Shown one piece after another: positions 26,885-36,491 of a DNA stretch of 64,000 bases. The stretch is from the NCBI RefSeq assembly GCF_039962115.1, contig NZ_JAMPKJ010000004.1, forward strand, positions 62,001 to 126,000, read 5' to 3'. This DNA is from Funiculus sociatus GB2-C1 (GTDB lineage: Bacteria; Cyanobacteriota; Cyanobacteriia; Cyanobacteriales; FACHB-T130). Position numbers and translations under genes: made by a program. The first letter of the stretch is position 1. Each line of letters starts with the position of its first letter. The notes beneath the pieces were generated by a model. The model did no database searches and was not told where the DNA came from. It was given only the letters and a program-made list of their open reading frames with translations.

Positions 26885-28156
26885 CTAATAACTAATAATA
26901 AAATCAAACAAATAGTGAGCCATTTGTAATTTACTACAAGGCTCAATCTCTACTTTGTGTCCTTGGTTGTCTAGAAATATAGCTTGATTGTTGTCGCTGC
27001 CAAAACCACTATCCGGTTTATCGATAGGATTGGCAACAATGGCATCTAATTTTTTCCTGTGCAACTTTTCCAAAGCTGGCGTTACGATATCTCCAGTTTG
27101 AGCCGCAAACCCAATTAACTTTTGATGAGGCTTTTTAAGAGTTGCCAATTCTGCGACGATATCCGGTACAGGTTCGAGGGGTAAGTTTGTTGGAAGTAAA
27201 CGCTTCGGCAATTTTTCTGCACTATACTCGGCTGGTTTCACATCCGCCACAGCTGCCGACATTATTATTACATCGGCATTGGAAAAATGCGATCGCATTT
27301 CCTGTTCCATCTCTTTTGCACTGGTGACAGAAATCGCTTGCACCCCCAATGGTACATCCCAAGCGGCGGGTGCGCGAACTACCGTCACCCCTGCGCCTCG
27401 ATGCAGTGCAGCTTGTGCCAATGCTAATCCCATTTTGCCAGTAGAGGGATTTCCGATAAAGCGCACCGGATCTAAATGTTCTCGTGTTCCCCCAGCACTA
27501 ATTAAAACTCGCTTCCCGGCTAAATCTCGCTTGCCTTTTGCGTGCAATAATGATGTTATATTCGGCAAAATTTCCGCCGGTTCTGCCATCCGCCCAGCAC
27601 CAACGCGATCGCAAGCCAAAAGTCCGGCACCAGGCCCCACACTGTGGTAACGTTTATCTGTCAACAACTGTTGCCAATTGCGTTGTACCGAAAGCTGTTC
27701 CCACATATCCGTATTCATTGCAGGTGCCAACAGCACGGGACAACTGGAAGCTAACACGGTATTGGTGAGCAAGTTGTCAGCTAACCCATAAGCCAACTTA
27801 CCCAAAGTATTAGCTGTCAGGGGAGCAATAACAAAAACCTCTGCCCATTCCCCCAACTCAATATGCAAGGGGCGTTTGTGTGGTTGCCAAAAGTCCTCAT
27901 CTGTATAAGCAGGATGACGAGACAGGGTTGCCACCGTCAAGGGCGTGATAAATTGACAAGCAGCATCAGTGAGAATTGCTCGAACTTCCACCCCGGACTT
28001 AGCAAGCGTTGAAATAACCTCACAAACTTTATAGGCGGCGATACCGCCGCCTATACCAATTAGAACCCGTCTATCTGACAATTTTGGATTTTGGATACTC
28101 CCCTTATCAAGGGGGGGTAGCAGGGGATCAGATTTGGGATTGTCGGGTGATTCCAT
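26885..28156 (-). CDS. coaBC: Bifunctional phosphopantothenoylcysteine decarboxylase/phosphopantothenate--cysteine ligase
   Basis: This protein has 423 residues from ATG. CoaC (about 27-200) has [17 protein letters not shown], the active-site His in [28 protein letters not shown] and [13 protein letters not shown]. CoaB (about 210-423) has [20 protein letters not shown], then STGKMG and [10 protein letters not shown]. Together they turn 4'-phosphopantothenate and Cys into 4'-phosphopantetheine for CoA. The first 25 residues are encoded by a repeat core (28100-28129), so an in-frame TTG at 28081, giving 398 residues and close to the normal length, may be the true start. DUF2555 lies just upstream on the same strand. 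Confidence 0.95.
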   Translation of the reverse strand: MESPDNPKSDPLLPPLDKGSIQNPKLSDRRVLIGIGGGIAAYKVCEVISTLAKSGVEVRAILTDAACQFITPLTVATLSRHPAYTDEDFWQPHKRPLHIELGEWAEVFVIAPLTANTLGKLAYGLADNLLTNTVLASSCPVLLAPAMNTDMWEQLSVQRNWQQLLTDKRYHSVGPGAGLLACDRVGAGRMAEPAEILPNITSLLHAKGKRDLAGKRVLISAGGTREHLDPVRFIGNPSTGKMGLALAQAALHRGAGVTVVRAPAAWDVPLGVQAISVTSAKEMEQEMRSHFSNADVIIMSAAVADVKPAEYSAEKLPKRLLPTNLPLEPVPDIVAELATLKKPHQKLIGFAAQTGDIVTPALEKLHRKKLDAIVANPIDKPDSGFGSDNNQAIFLDNQGHKVEIEPCSKLQMAHYLFDFIISY

Positions 28157-28236
28157 TTCGGATTAGACAAAGCTACGACGTTAACGGCGATTATCTTTGT
28201 GATGACCATCCAACCCCAATCTAAAATCTAAAATTG

Positions 28237-28449
28237 TTAGGCTTCATCGTAGGGTTGTAAATCCAAGAGGTAGATGTATGGTTCAATTAACTCTGGACGC
28301 TGAAATGCGATCGCTCGCAGCAAATGCCAATCATCCAACCCTTCAAAAGGATTGTTGTAATCATCTCGCTCCAAACGTACAGCCAGTTGTTCCACGTCTG
28401 TCATCGTCAGAGCCGAAATTTCCCGTTCGGAAATGCTAACAGTTGCCAT
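28237..28449 (-). CDS. DUF2555 family small protein
   Basis: This protein has 70 residues, counted from the internal ATG at 28449 (MATVSISEREISALTMTD); an upstream in-frame codon at 28548 would add 33 residues that do not look conserved. The sequence LERDDYNNPFEGLDDWHLLR and the acidic C-terminus YLLDLQPYDEA match the cyanobacteria-specific DUF2555 family. No transmembrane segment. It lies 80 bp upstream of coaBC in the same direction and may be cotranscribed. Function unknown. Confidence 0.8.
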   Translation of the reverse strand: MATVSISEREISALTMTDVEQLAVRLERDDYNNPFEGLDDWHLLRAIAFQRPELIEPYIYLLDLQPYDEA

Positions 28450-28558
28450 TGACCGCGCCTCCCTCAACTTACACCTGTATTTGCATTGTACAGATGAAAC
28501 ATCCCATTTTATCTTAACGCTCTTACGTATTATTGACAGAGGCAACAAAACTTCAAGT

Positions 28559-29185
28559 TTAAGAAACCAAGGACGATTGGGTATTTGCTGTCACAAAATT
28601 TCGGACAACCCCTAATACTTCCGGCAGAATTACGTGTCCCATGTTAAATTCATGATATTGTACGGATACGCCCAGTGCTGTTAAAGCATCCCGCGCTTTC
28701 TGGGCAGCACTCAGAGGCACCACGGTATCTTTTGTACCATGCACAATTAATACTGGTGGATAACCTTGTTTAGATGGTTGAGAAATGGGATGTAAATACC
28801 CACTTAGAACCACCAAACCAGCCAAAGGCAAATTGAGTCCCACATCCAGCGTCATTGCGCCACCCTGAGAAAAACCCATCAAAATTGTGCGCGACAGGGG
28901 AACCCCAGTGGTACTCTCAAGAGATTTCAGCCAGTCAGTCAGCTGCGTCTTACTTTGCTCTAAGCCGTTCTGCTGCTCTTGGAAGTAGTACCAAGCTCTC
29001 CCCGATGACATTTGGGGATGAGTAGAGGGAGCATCGGGAACCAAAAACTGATAAGAAGGTAAATTCAACAACGGGGTTAAAGATGCCAACTCTTGGGCAT
29101 TACCACCGAAGCCATGCAAAACGACAATTAACCCAGCTGGTTGCTGTCCCTGAGATGGGGGAACGGAAATTACTGATAGAGACAG
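28559..29185 (-). CDS. Alpha/beta-hydrolase, carboxylesterase/phospholipase family, with apparent CTG start
   Basis: Oxyanion HGFGGNAQELASL, nucleophile elbow MGFSQGGAMT, Asp in HGTKDTVVPL and His in MGHVILPEV are all present, matching the acyl-protein-thioesterase-like or YpfH group of about 200 residues. No ATG, GTG or TTG exists before HGFGG except the TTG at 29119, which would cut off the first strand. The conserved-looking sequence LSLSVISVPPSQGQQPAG runs upstream to CTG at 29185, with an AGGAG (29193-29197) 7 bp before it (ATT at 29188 is an alternative). It follows the Crp/Fnr gene by about 28 bp on the same strand and is probably cotranscribed. Substrate unknown. Confidence 0.78.
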   Translation of the reverse strand: MSLSVISVPPSQGQQPAGLIVVLHGFGGNAQELASLTPLLNLPSYQFLVPDAPSTHPQMSSGRAWYYFQEQQNGLEQSKTQLTDWLKSLESTTGVPLSRTILMGFSQGGAMTLDVGLNLPLAGLVVLSGYLHPISQPSKQGYPPVLIVHGTKDTVVPLSAAQKARDALTALGVSVQYHEFNMGHVILPEVLGVVRNFVTANTQSSLVS

Positions 29186-29213
29186 AATCTTACTCCTAAA
29201 AAAATGCGACCGA

Positions 29214-29873
29214 TCAATCCGAGATGCCAGCGAAGCTCTCTTCTTTTAGGATAATGTGGCGATCGCAATCTAGGCTAATCCATCCTTGGCCCTGGAGTTT
29301 GCTAAGCAGTCGCGTAATCGTGACTCTAGTAGTACCGATAGCACTGGCAATATTTTGATGTGTCAGGCGGACAGATAGACGAGTTCCGCCAGCTACAGGT
29401 TGCCCGACTTCCTGTTTCAATAACAGTAGTAGCCGATGCAAGCGATCCTCTACACGCCGATGTCCTACTATGGCTAAAAGCGCCTCTGTCTGTTGCATCC
29501 GTCGTACCATTTGCGGCAAAATTATCTGAGCCAAACGCCCAGAAGCTTCTATCTCTAGAATAGAAAACCACTTCAGGTAAACATCGGATAGGGCGTGGTA
29601 TATTATTGCAGCGTTTGGTTGAGCTAAGGGATGAATTCCTTTCAGGGATTGAAATACCCACTGACCAAAGAACATGGAAGGTGCTGCCCAACCCAGCAGC
29701 ACTTCGTCACCGTTAGCACAAATTGTACTCATCTGTACCAATCCCCGATCTACTTGCCAGACACCCTGCGGCACTAGGGGAATTTCTTCATTTTTTGAGT
29801 AAAAATGCAACCGACGGGTTTCGTTCGGGTCGTATTGGTCTATTTCTAGAACTGAAGAAGAAAATGGGGGCAT
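29214..29873 (-). CDS. Crp/Fnr-family transcriptional regulator
   Basis: This protein has 219 residues. An N-terminal cNMP-binding-like beta roll (about 10-110) is followed by a dimerisation helix (LAQIILPQMVRRMQQTEALL). The HTH is LTHQNIASAIGTTRVTITRL (about 170-189), very close in style to the NtcA HTH. However, the beta roll lacks the NtcA sequence and the cyclic-AMP-binding PRSARSA-like motif, so it is a divergent paralogue and not NtcA itself. It may read a different ligand or none. The esterase gene follows at once. Target genes unknown. Confidence 0.85.
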   Translation of the reverse strand: MPPFSSSVLEIDQYDPNETRRLHFYSKNEEIPLVPQGVWQVDRGLVQMSTICANGDEVLLGWAAPSMFFGQWVFQSLKGIHPLAQPNAAIIYHALSDVYLKWFSILEIEASGRLAQIILPQMVRRMQQTEALLAIVGHRRVEDRLHRLLLLLKQEVGQPVAGGTRLSVRLTHQNIASAIGTTRVTITRLLSKLQGQGWISLDCDRHIILKEESFAGISD

Positions 29874-30013
29874 GGCTGCAAGAATCTCCAGCTATGAAAA
29901 ACTGGCGTATTATAGCCAGCCCCACTCTAACTCCTGAAGGTAAAGATTAAGTAATCACGAGATTAAGTTAATGGCTAATTGCTCTTAAACAATTAGCCAT
30001 TAGCTATTGGCTA

Positions 30014-31888
30014 TTAAATTTTGGTGCCGCAATCAGGACAGAATTTGTTGCTGGCGATGTTTTTGGCACCGCAGCCGCTACAGTAAATTAATTCTGTAGC
30101 TTTTTCCAATTTACGGAGTTCTGGCAAGCCAATCATCTGAGCATTGCTCTTGCCGGGAGCTACCATTGGGTAACAGTTTTCGTCCTTTTTGACTTGGACA
30201 TCCAAGAGAACTGGGCCGTTGTGGGCGAGCATTTCGGCGATCGCATCTTTCAATTCATCTCGACTACGAACAACCATCCCCTTAATCCCGAAAGCCTGTG
30301 CCAGCAGCACAAAATCTGGCATCCCCACTTGCATATTCGAGGACGAGTAACGCTCTCCATAGAAAGCTTCCTGCCACTGGCGCACCATCCCCTGCCAGCC
30401 ATTATTGATAATTACTGTCTTGACATTTATGTGATGTTGTGCAAGCGTTCCCAGTTCCTGTAAATTCATCTGGAAACTGGCATCGCCGCTGATACAGATG
30501 ACTTCATCATTTGGCAGAGCTACCTTGACACCCATCGCCGCAGGCATCCCGAAACCCATCGTGCCTAAACCAGCGCTAGAAATCCACTTACGCGGGCCAT
30601 TCTTCAAGAATTGCGCCGACCACATTTGGTGTTGTCCAACGTCTGTGGTGTAGTAGGCATCTGGAGCCTGACGAGTTAGTTCCACAATCACTTCTTGCGG
30701 TGCCAGACTATCGGGATATTGGGGAACAATTAGGGGATAGTCTTCCCGCCAGCGATTAATCCGTTCTAGCCATGCTTGCGTCTGGATTGGCATCCCGGTA
30801 TCTGTTTCCTGACATCGGCGCAGCAAGTCAATCAAGACATTCCGCACATCGCCCACAATTGGCACTTCCGGAGCGCGGTTTTTCCCGACTTCAGCGGGGT
30901 CAATATCAATATGGATAACTTTTGCGCGGGAGGCAAACTCATCCAATTTGCCTGTCACGCGGTCATCAAACCTGGCTCCCACTGCTATCAACAAGTCGCA
31001 CTCGCTCACCGCAAAGTTAGCGTAGGCGGTGCCGTGCATCCCCAGCATTCCCAATGCTAGGGGATGGTTTTCGTCAAATGAACCTTTGCCCATCAGGGTT
31101 GTGGTGACGGGGATTTGGAAACTTTGTGCTAGTTGTTGAATTTCTGGATGAGCGCCAGCTGAGATCGCGCCTCCTCCCACATACAATAAGGGACGTTGTG
31201 CTTCCCGAATCAAATTTACTGCCGCATTGATTTGACGAGGATTTCCCTTCACCGTGGGACGGTAGCCCGGCAACTTCACTGAATTCGGTTCTACTGGATA
31301 ATAGTCGAATTGCCCTAATGCAACATCTTTCGGCACATCAATCAAAACTGGCCCCGGTCGTCCCGTTGTGGCGATGTGGAACGCTTCTGCCACAATCCGC
31401 GCCATATCTTTTTGATCGCGCACTACATAAGAGTGTTTTACAATTGGCAGCGTAATTCCGTAGATATCTGTTTCCTGAAACGCATCGGTGCCAATTGATG
31501 CTAGAGCCACCTGACCCGTGACCACCACCATTGGAATCGAGTCCATGTGAGCGGTGGCAATACCTGTCACCAAGTTGGTTGCCCCTGGGCCAGATGTTGC
31601 AAAACAGACACCCACCTGCCCCGTAGCACGAGCATAGCCATCGGCGGCGTGTGACGCACCTTGCTCGTGTCTTACCAAGATGTGCTGAATACCACCTCTA
31701 GCTTCTGCCCGATACAACTCGTCGTAAATCGGCAGAATTGCACCACCTGGATAGCCAAAAATATGCTTTACACCGTGACGCATCAAGCTATCAATCAAGG
31801 CATATGCACCTGTTTGGCGGTTGTTGGTCATTTGACGTGTTGCTTCTTTTTCCGAGATGCTTTGCGATCGCACTTGTAGACCTCTCAC
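30014..31888 (-). CDS. ilvB: Acetolactate synthase large subunit with C-terminal zinc ribbon
   Basis: This protein has 624 residues from GTG (31888); an ATG at residue 20 is an alternative start. ThDP enzyme features are intact: [20 protein letters not shown] with the catalytic Glu, FAD-domain strands, and [20 protein letters not shown] with a downstream NNGWQGMV for ThDP/Mg binding. It condenses two pyruvates, or pyruvate and 2-ketobutyrate, in Val/Leu/Ile synthesis. The last 25 residues form a zinc ribbon, [20 protein letters not shown] (CxxC-x11-CxxC), not part of the classical enzyme. The small subunit IlvN is not in this window. Confidence 0.94.
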   Translation of the reverse strand: MRGLQVRSQSISEKEATRQMTNNRQTGAYALIDSLMRHGVKHIFGYPGGAILPIYDELYRAEARGGIQHILVRHEQGASHAADGYARATGQVGVCFATSGPGATNLVTGIATAHMDSIPMVVVTGQVALASIGTDAFQETDIYGITLPIVKHSYVVRDQKDMARIVAEAFHIATTGRPGPVLIDVPKDVALGQFDYYPVEPNSVKLPGYRPTVKGNPRQINAAVNLIREAQRPLLYVGGGAISAGAHPEIQQLAQSFQIPVTTTLMGKGSFDENHPLALGMLGMHGTAYANFAVSECDLLIAVGARFDDRVTGKLDEFASRAKVIHIDIDPAEVGKNRAPEVPIVGDVRNVLIDLLRRCQETDTGMPIQTQAWLERINRWREDYPLIVPQYPDSLAPQEVIVELTRQAPDAYYTTDVGQHQMWSAQFLKNGPRKWISSAGLGTMGFGMPAAMGVKVALPNDEVICISGDASFQMNLQELGTLAQHHINVKTVIINNGWQGMVRQWQEAFYGERYSSSNMQVGMPDFVLLAQAFGIKGMVVRSRDELKDAIAEMLAHNGPVLLDVQVKKDENCYPMVAPGKSNAQMIGLPELRKLEKATELIYCSGCGAKNIASNKFCPDCGTKI

Positions 31889-32397
31889 TATAACTAACTG
31901 GTTTTTCTTAACTCTTGTATCTTTTGTATTTAATGAATGATGAAAACTTGGGGGTTAATTCTTAAGTCTAATTCCTTCTATCAGTTCCTGTCGAGCGATC
32001 GCCCAAAGTTGGGGGTTGGGGGCTGGGGACTGGGTAAGACTTTTTCCCAATCCCCAATTCCCAATTCCCACCTTGCATAAACAACCAAAAACTCAGTATT
32101 TCAGCTGAAGACATTAGGTAATCGGTAATTCCCTAACTTCATTACTTCCTACCTTGCATAAACAACCAATAAGTCAGTATTTCAGCTGAAGACATGAGGT
32201 CTCTGCTTAGAATAATCTGCACGAATCGGCTGAATTTTTGTAGAAGCAACAAATATTAAGTTGCCCAGTATACAAAAGAACAATCCCTAAATACTAAGTT
32301 ATGTTACAAAATGTACAGAGCAGATAAACCATCCTTGACAAAGAGAATTGCTATCAGCTCTAGAAACAGCAATGAATGACACCAGAAAATAAGCTCA
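31889..32397. other. Divergent ilvB/GGDEF-EAL intergenic region
   Basis: It holds a HIP1 site, a CCCCAAT-like repeat run (about 32011-32069) and two copies of a 49-bp direct repeat described separately. The closing 200 bp before the GGDEF-EAL gene is AT-rich with no terminator. No gene was found. Confidence 0.5.
32071..32200. repeat. Pair of 49-bp direct repeats upstream of ilvB
   Basis: Copy 1 is 32071-32119 and copy 2 is 32152-32200, with about three differences. Both start CCTTGCATAAACAACCAA and contain the palindrome TTCAGCTGAA. The first copy is preceded by a heptanucleotide repeat run. They may be a duplicated control element or a segmental duplication. Confidence 0.8.
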
Positions 32398-35154
32398 ATG
32401 CTGGAATATATCACAAAACCTTTATTTTTAATCCAATTTATCCCCCACGGCCATTGCTATCTCTGGAAGCCTGGGTTGGTATCGCTGCATATAGCCTCCG
32501 ACTTACTGATAGCGATAGCGTATTATTCAATACCCCTGATGCTAGTATATTTCGTTAAACAGCGTCGGGATATACCATTTAACTGGATATTCCTGCTGTT
32601 CGGTGCCTTTATTGTTGCCTGCGGCACCGGACATTTGATAGAAGTGTGGACGTTATGGCACCCGGATTACTGGGTTTCGGGATTTGTGAAAGCGATAACA
32701 GCAGGAGTTTCCGTTTATACAGCGATGGAGCTAGTACCGTTAATTCCGCAAGCGCTGGCTCTCCCTAGTCCCGCACAACTAGAGGTAGCAAACCACAAAC
32801 TACAAAGGGAAATCAATGAGCGGCAGCAGGCAGAGTCAAAAATCCGCTTTCAGGCGCGACTGTTGAATGCAGTGCAGCAGGCAGTAATTGCTACCGATTT
32901 AGATGGAACAATTACTTATTGGAACCGTTTTGCACAAACGCTTTATGGCTGGTCAGAAGCAGAGGTAATAGGTAGTAAAATCGCGGAAATTATCGCACCG
33001 CCCTGTGTGCGATCGCAAGCACTTGAGATTAGATCCAGCCTCCGCACTGGCGAAAGTTGGTCTGGAGAATTTTTGATGCAGCGCCGAGACGGTAGTACCT
33101 TCCCGGCAATGGTGACAGACTCGCCAATTTATAACGATAAAGGCGAATTGATTGGAATTATTGGCATTTCCACAGACATCACCTACCGTGTACAGGCAGA
33201 AGAGGCATTGCGCGAAAGCGAACAACGCTACCGGACACTTGCCGAAAACAACACTGTGGGAGTCTGGCATCTTAGCGAAGATGGCTACACAATTTACATC
33301 AATCCCACAATGTGTTCCTTGCTGGAGATAGAGGAAGCGGGAGAACTGGTAGGCAAAACCTTCCACGACTTCTTCACCCCTGAAAGCCTAGAGAAAATGG
33401 CGAACAAACACAGCAAAAGCCTGCAAGGACAACCCTCCAGCTACGAAGTGGACATCATTGGGAAAAATGGTTGCCAGCGCACAACCGCCTTCTCTTGTGC
33501 GCCCCTGTTCTCAGCAACTGGTCAATTGCAAAGCTTTATTGGAGCCTTCACTGATATCACTGAGCAAAAGTGGGCAGAAGCACAACTGCGACGGAATGTC
33601 TTTTATGACAGCCTCACAAACCTGCCTAATCGAGCTTTGTTGATGTCTCGTCTGAAAGATTTAATTGAGACTGCAAAGGAGCGTCCGGACTATCGATTCG
33701 CTGTACTATTTCTGGATTTGGATCGCTTCAAACTTGTGAACGATTGTTTGGGACACTTCCTGGGAGATCAACTGCTAAAAGCGGTTGCTCAACGGCTGCA
33801 AGAGTGTCTGCGCCCGATTGATACAGTGGCACGTTTTGGCGGGGATGAGTTTGCAATTCTCCAAGACAACATCCAAGATGTCAGTGAAGCCGTCCATCTT
33901 GCTGAGCAAATTCACTCGGCGCTAGCATCACCATTTTACCTGGATGGACATGAAGTATTCACCTCCGCCAGCATTGGCATTGCCATAAATAGAGCTAGGG
34001 TAAAAAAACTGACGATGCAAGGAGGCTTGAGAACTTCAGGAGTGGTAGCGCAGGGATACGAAGCACAGACCCAGTTAGAAAATAGCGGCGCAATACTTAA
34101 ACATTCCTCTAGTTCCTCTTCACTCAGCCCTCAGCCCACCCTCTGGGAAGGCGAAGTGTCTACATTACTCAGCACTCCTCTGCTTAGAAGTGAATACAAT
34201 CAGCCAGAAGACTTTCTTCGGGATGCTGATATCGCCATGTACCGCGCTAAGGGAGAAGGTAAAGCGTGCCACGTTGTGTTTGACTCAACAATGCATGAGA
34301 GAGCGATCGCTCGCTTGCAGCTGGAGACGGATCTGCGACGGGCAGTTGAGCAATTAGCACTCGATCAACAACTGAGTGACAGACCAGATGCGTATCCTAC
34401 CAACTGCCAATTCCAGCTTCACTACCAGCCAATTATATTGCTCTCTACGGGTAAGCTCGCTGGTTTCGAGGCTTTGGTGCGCTGGATTCACCCGACACAA
34501 GGCATAATTTCTCCAGTCGAGTTCATCCCCATTGCCGAAGAAACTGGTCTAATTGTACCGCTTGGCTGGTGGATACTGCGCGAAGCCTGTCATCAGATGC
34601 GGACATGGCAGCAGGCAAATGGCAATAGTTGCAAATCCCTAACTATCAGCGTTAATCTTTCCGGTAAACAGTTTCTGCAACCAGAGTTAGTTGAGCAAAT
34701 TGACCAAATTCTCAAGGAAACAGGTTTGCAAGCAAGCTGTTTGAAGCTGGAAATTACTGAAAGCGTTCTGATCGAAAACGCGGAAGCTGCAACTGTTAGT
34801 TTAGAGCAACTGCGATCGCGTCAGATTGAACTATCCTTGGATGACTTCGGTACTGGATACTCTTCCTTGAGCTATCTGCACCGTTTTCCCATCAATACCT
34901 TGAAAATTGACCGCTCTTTCGTCAGTAGACTGAGGACATCCGGCAATAGCAGACAGGCAAGACTGCCTCTACAGATTGTTCAAACAATTGTAACCCTTGC
35001 CCATAATTTAGGAATGGATGTAGTCGCCGAGGGAATAGAAACGCCTCTTGAGTTAGAGCCATTGCGACTTCTTGGCTGCGAACATGGGCAAGGATATCTT
35101 TTCTCTAAGCCACTCAATGCCGCAGCAGCAGAAAAGTTCATTGATTTTAGATGA
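32398..35154 (+). CDS. Ethylene-receptor-like membrane sensor with PAS-PAS-GGDEF-EAL output
   Basis: This protein has 918 residues. The N-terminal three-helix domain (about 28-125) reads SDLLIAIAYYSIPLMLVYF, then FGAFIVACGTGHLIEVWT. Asp35, Cys75 and His79 align with the ligand and copper residues Asp25, Cys65 and His69 of plant ETR1. Two PAS domains follow (about 150-270 and 275-395), then GGDEF (motif RFGGDEFAIL near 480) and EAL (GFEALVRW near 690, with DDFGTGYSSLSYL later). GGDEF makes and EAL breaks c-di-GMP, so it should couple ethylene or a related signal to c-di-GMP. A low-complexity insertion (about 540-601) interrupts the GGDEF domain. Activity balance unknown. Confidence 0.9.
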   Translation: MLEYITKPLFLIQFIPHGHCYLWKPGLVSLHIASDLLIAIAYYSIPLMLVYFVKQRRDIPFNWIFLLFGAFIVACGTGHLIEVWTLWHPDYWVSGFVKAITAGVSVYTAMELVPLIPQALALPSPAQLEVANHKLQREINERQQAESKIRFQARLLNAVQQAVIATDLDGTITYWNRFAQTLYGWSEAEVIGSKIAEIIAPPCVRSQALEIRSSLRTGESWSGEFLMQRRDGSTFPAMVTDSPIYNDKGELIGIIGISTDITYRVQAEEALRESEQRYRTLAENNTVGVWHLSEDGYTIYINPTMCSLLEIEEAGELVGKTFHDFFTPESLEKMANKHSKSLQGQPSSYEVDIIGKNGCQRTTAFSCAPLFSATGQLQSFIGAFTDITEQKWAEAQLRRNVFYDSLTNLPNRALLMSRLKDLIETAKERPDYRFAVLFLDLDRFKLVNDCLGHFLGDQLLKAVAQRLQECLRPIDTVARFGGDEFAILQDNIQDVSEAVHLAEQIHSALASPFYLDGHEVFTSASIGIAINRARVKKLTMQGGLRTSGVVAQGYEAQTQLENSGAILKHSSSSSSLSPQPTLWEGEVSTLLSTPLLRSEYNQPEDFLRDADIAMYRAKGEGKACHVVFDSTMHERAIARLQLETDLRRAVEQLALDQQLSDRPDAYPTNCQFQLHYQPIILLSTGKLAGFEALVRWIHPTQGIISPVEFIPIAEETGLIVPLGWWILREACHQMRTWQQANGNSCKSLTISVNLSGKQFLQPELVEQIDQILKETGLQASCLKLEITESVLIENAEAATVSLEQLRSRQIELSLDDFGTGYSSLSYLHRFPINTLKIDRSFVSRLRTSGNSRQARLPLQIVQTIVTLAHNLGMDVVAEGIETPLELEPLRLLGCEHGQGYLFSKPLNAAAAEKFIDFR

Positions 35155-35234
35155 GGGGTTGGGGACTAGGCACTAGGGACTAGGGACTAGGAACAAGGGG
35201 CTGGGTAAGAGTCCTCCCAATCCCCAATCCCCAA
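35155..35234. repeat. Heptanucleotide repeat run after the GGDEF-EAL gene
   Basis: GGGACTA/GGCACTA units are followed by CCCCAAT units in the opposite sense (tcccaatccccaatccccaat). It fills the whole gap between the convergent GGDEF-EAL and MFS genes and ends just 3 bp from the MFS stop. Confidence 0.85.
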
Positions 35235-35237
35235 TCC

Positions 35238-36491
35238 CTAAATCGCATCTTTCAAAACATTGCGGGTATTTTGCCACGCCCAAATGCCCACTACACTAAC
35301 AACGATACTCATTGCCAGGAGAACGCCTCGCAGACCAAATTTATCCGTCAGAGGGCCTGCGATCGCTAACGGCAAACTTAGAGCAATATTAACCACATTA
35401 TTCTGAAACCCAAAAACTTTGCCCCGCATCGATTCCGATGTTTGCTGGTGAATCAAAGTTTGCATCGGTACGCCGATTAAAGATGCCCCCAAACCCAAAA
35501 AAGCACTCAGTCCTAAACCGAGCCAAAGTCGGTGTGTAAAGCTAAACACACCCAAAACAAACGCCATACTGAGAAAACCAAACAACGGTAACGGTTTTTG
35601 GTGGAAGCGATCGCCCCAGTGTCCCAATATCCCCGCACCTAACACCATCCCCACTCCCGCAGATGCTAACAGAAAGCCAAACTGTTCCGATTTCAGCCCC
35701 AGCTTCTCGGAAAGATCGATCGCCAGCACCGTTAAAGCCGCAAACACCGAATACAAAATCACCAGCTGGAACATTGCATTCCTAACCAGGCGGTTTTGCC
35801 ACAGATAACGCAACCCCGCTTTCAAGTCGCTTATCGGATTAATTGCTGCCTGTCGATCGATAAGCGTAGTATCTTTGATCTGAACGAACATACTAATAAT
35901 CGCCGCCAACAAGTAGAATCCCCCAACCAAAAATTCTTGACTAGCTTCTCCACCCAAACTTCTAGCCAAACTCAATATAGGTTCCCCGACAGCGAACCCC
36001 ACAATCAAAGAACCCATCATCGTCGTGGTGAACAGCGCATTAGCCGTCATCAAATTTTCGCGCCGCACCATTAACGGAATAGCCGCCTGTTCTGCTGGGG
36101 CAAAAAATTGCGTTACCGCAGAACTCAAAAACGTAATTACCAACAAGATGCTAAACTTCTGTGGCAACAAGGGAATTAATATTGTCAAGCCAAAGCGTAG
36201 CAGATCGGAAGCAACCATAACTTTCTTCTTAGGAAAGCGATCCACAAACACGCCAGCAGCTGAGCCAAACAGAATCGCGGGTAGCGTAAAAGCCACCATC
36301 AGAGCTGATCGCATGGAATTTTCCATTTCAGGAGCGAAGTCATATTCGCTCAGCAAAGCAATCAGCAAAACGAAGAATACCTTATCTGCTATTTGGGACA
36401 ATATCTGCCCAACCCACAGCACCATAAAGGGTCGGTTCTTCAACAGAGCGTGAAATCCGCTCCCAGATGGAGGGGGGTCAGATGGAAACAT
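35238..36491 (-). CDS. Major facilitator superfamily transporter
   Basis: This protein has 417 residues and about 12 hydrophobic segments. The MFS loop 2-3 motif reads GVFVDRFPKKKVMVASDLLR (about residues 79-98), and the later half has a parallel GHWGDRFHQKPL. The N-terminus RPFMVLWVGQILSQIADKVF and the central TANALFTTTMMGSLIVGFAV are typical of the MFS_3 or enterobactin-exporter-like group that exports small molecules. No regulator or biosynthetic neighbours hint at the substrate. The start is the ATG at 36491. Confidence 0.85.
   Translation of the reverse strand: MFPSDPPPSGSGFHALLKNRPFMVLWVGQILSQIADKVFFVLLIALLSEYDFAPEMENSMRSALMVAFTLPAILFGSAAGVFVDRFPKKKVMVASDLLRFGLTILIPLLPQKFSILLVITFLSSAVTQFFAPAEQAAIPLMVRRENLMTANALFTTTMMGSLIVGFAVGEPILSLARSLGGEASQEFLVGGFYLLAAIISMFVQIKDTTLIDRQAAINPISDLKAGLRYLWQNRLVRNAMFQLVILYSVFAALTVLAIDLSEKLGLKSEQFGFLLASAGVGMVLGAGILGHWGDRFHQKPLPLFGFLSMAFVLGVFSFTHRLWLGLGLSAFLGLGASLIGVPMQTLIHQQTSESMRGKVFGFQNNVVNIALSLPLAIAGPLTDKFGLRGVLLAMSIVVSVVGIWAWQNTRNVLKDAI

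Noticed and set aside
28450-28548. N-terminal 33-residue extension of DUF2555
   Set aside because: The extension starts at a non-ATG codon and precedes the MATVSIS start typical of a short cytosolic protein.
29214-29873. First reading as ntcA
   Set aside because: Only the HTH resembles NtcA; the sensory domain and N-terminus do not match, so it was called a Crp/Fnr paralogue.
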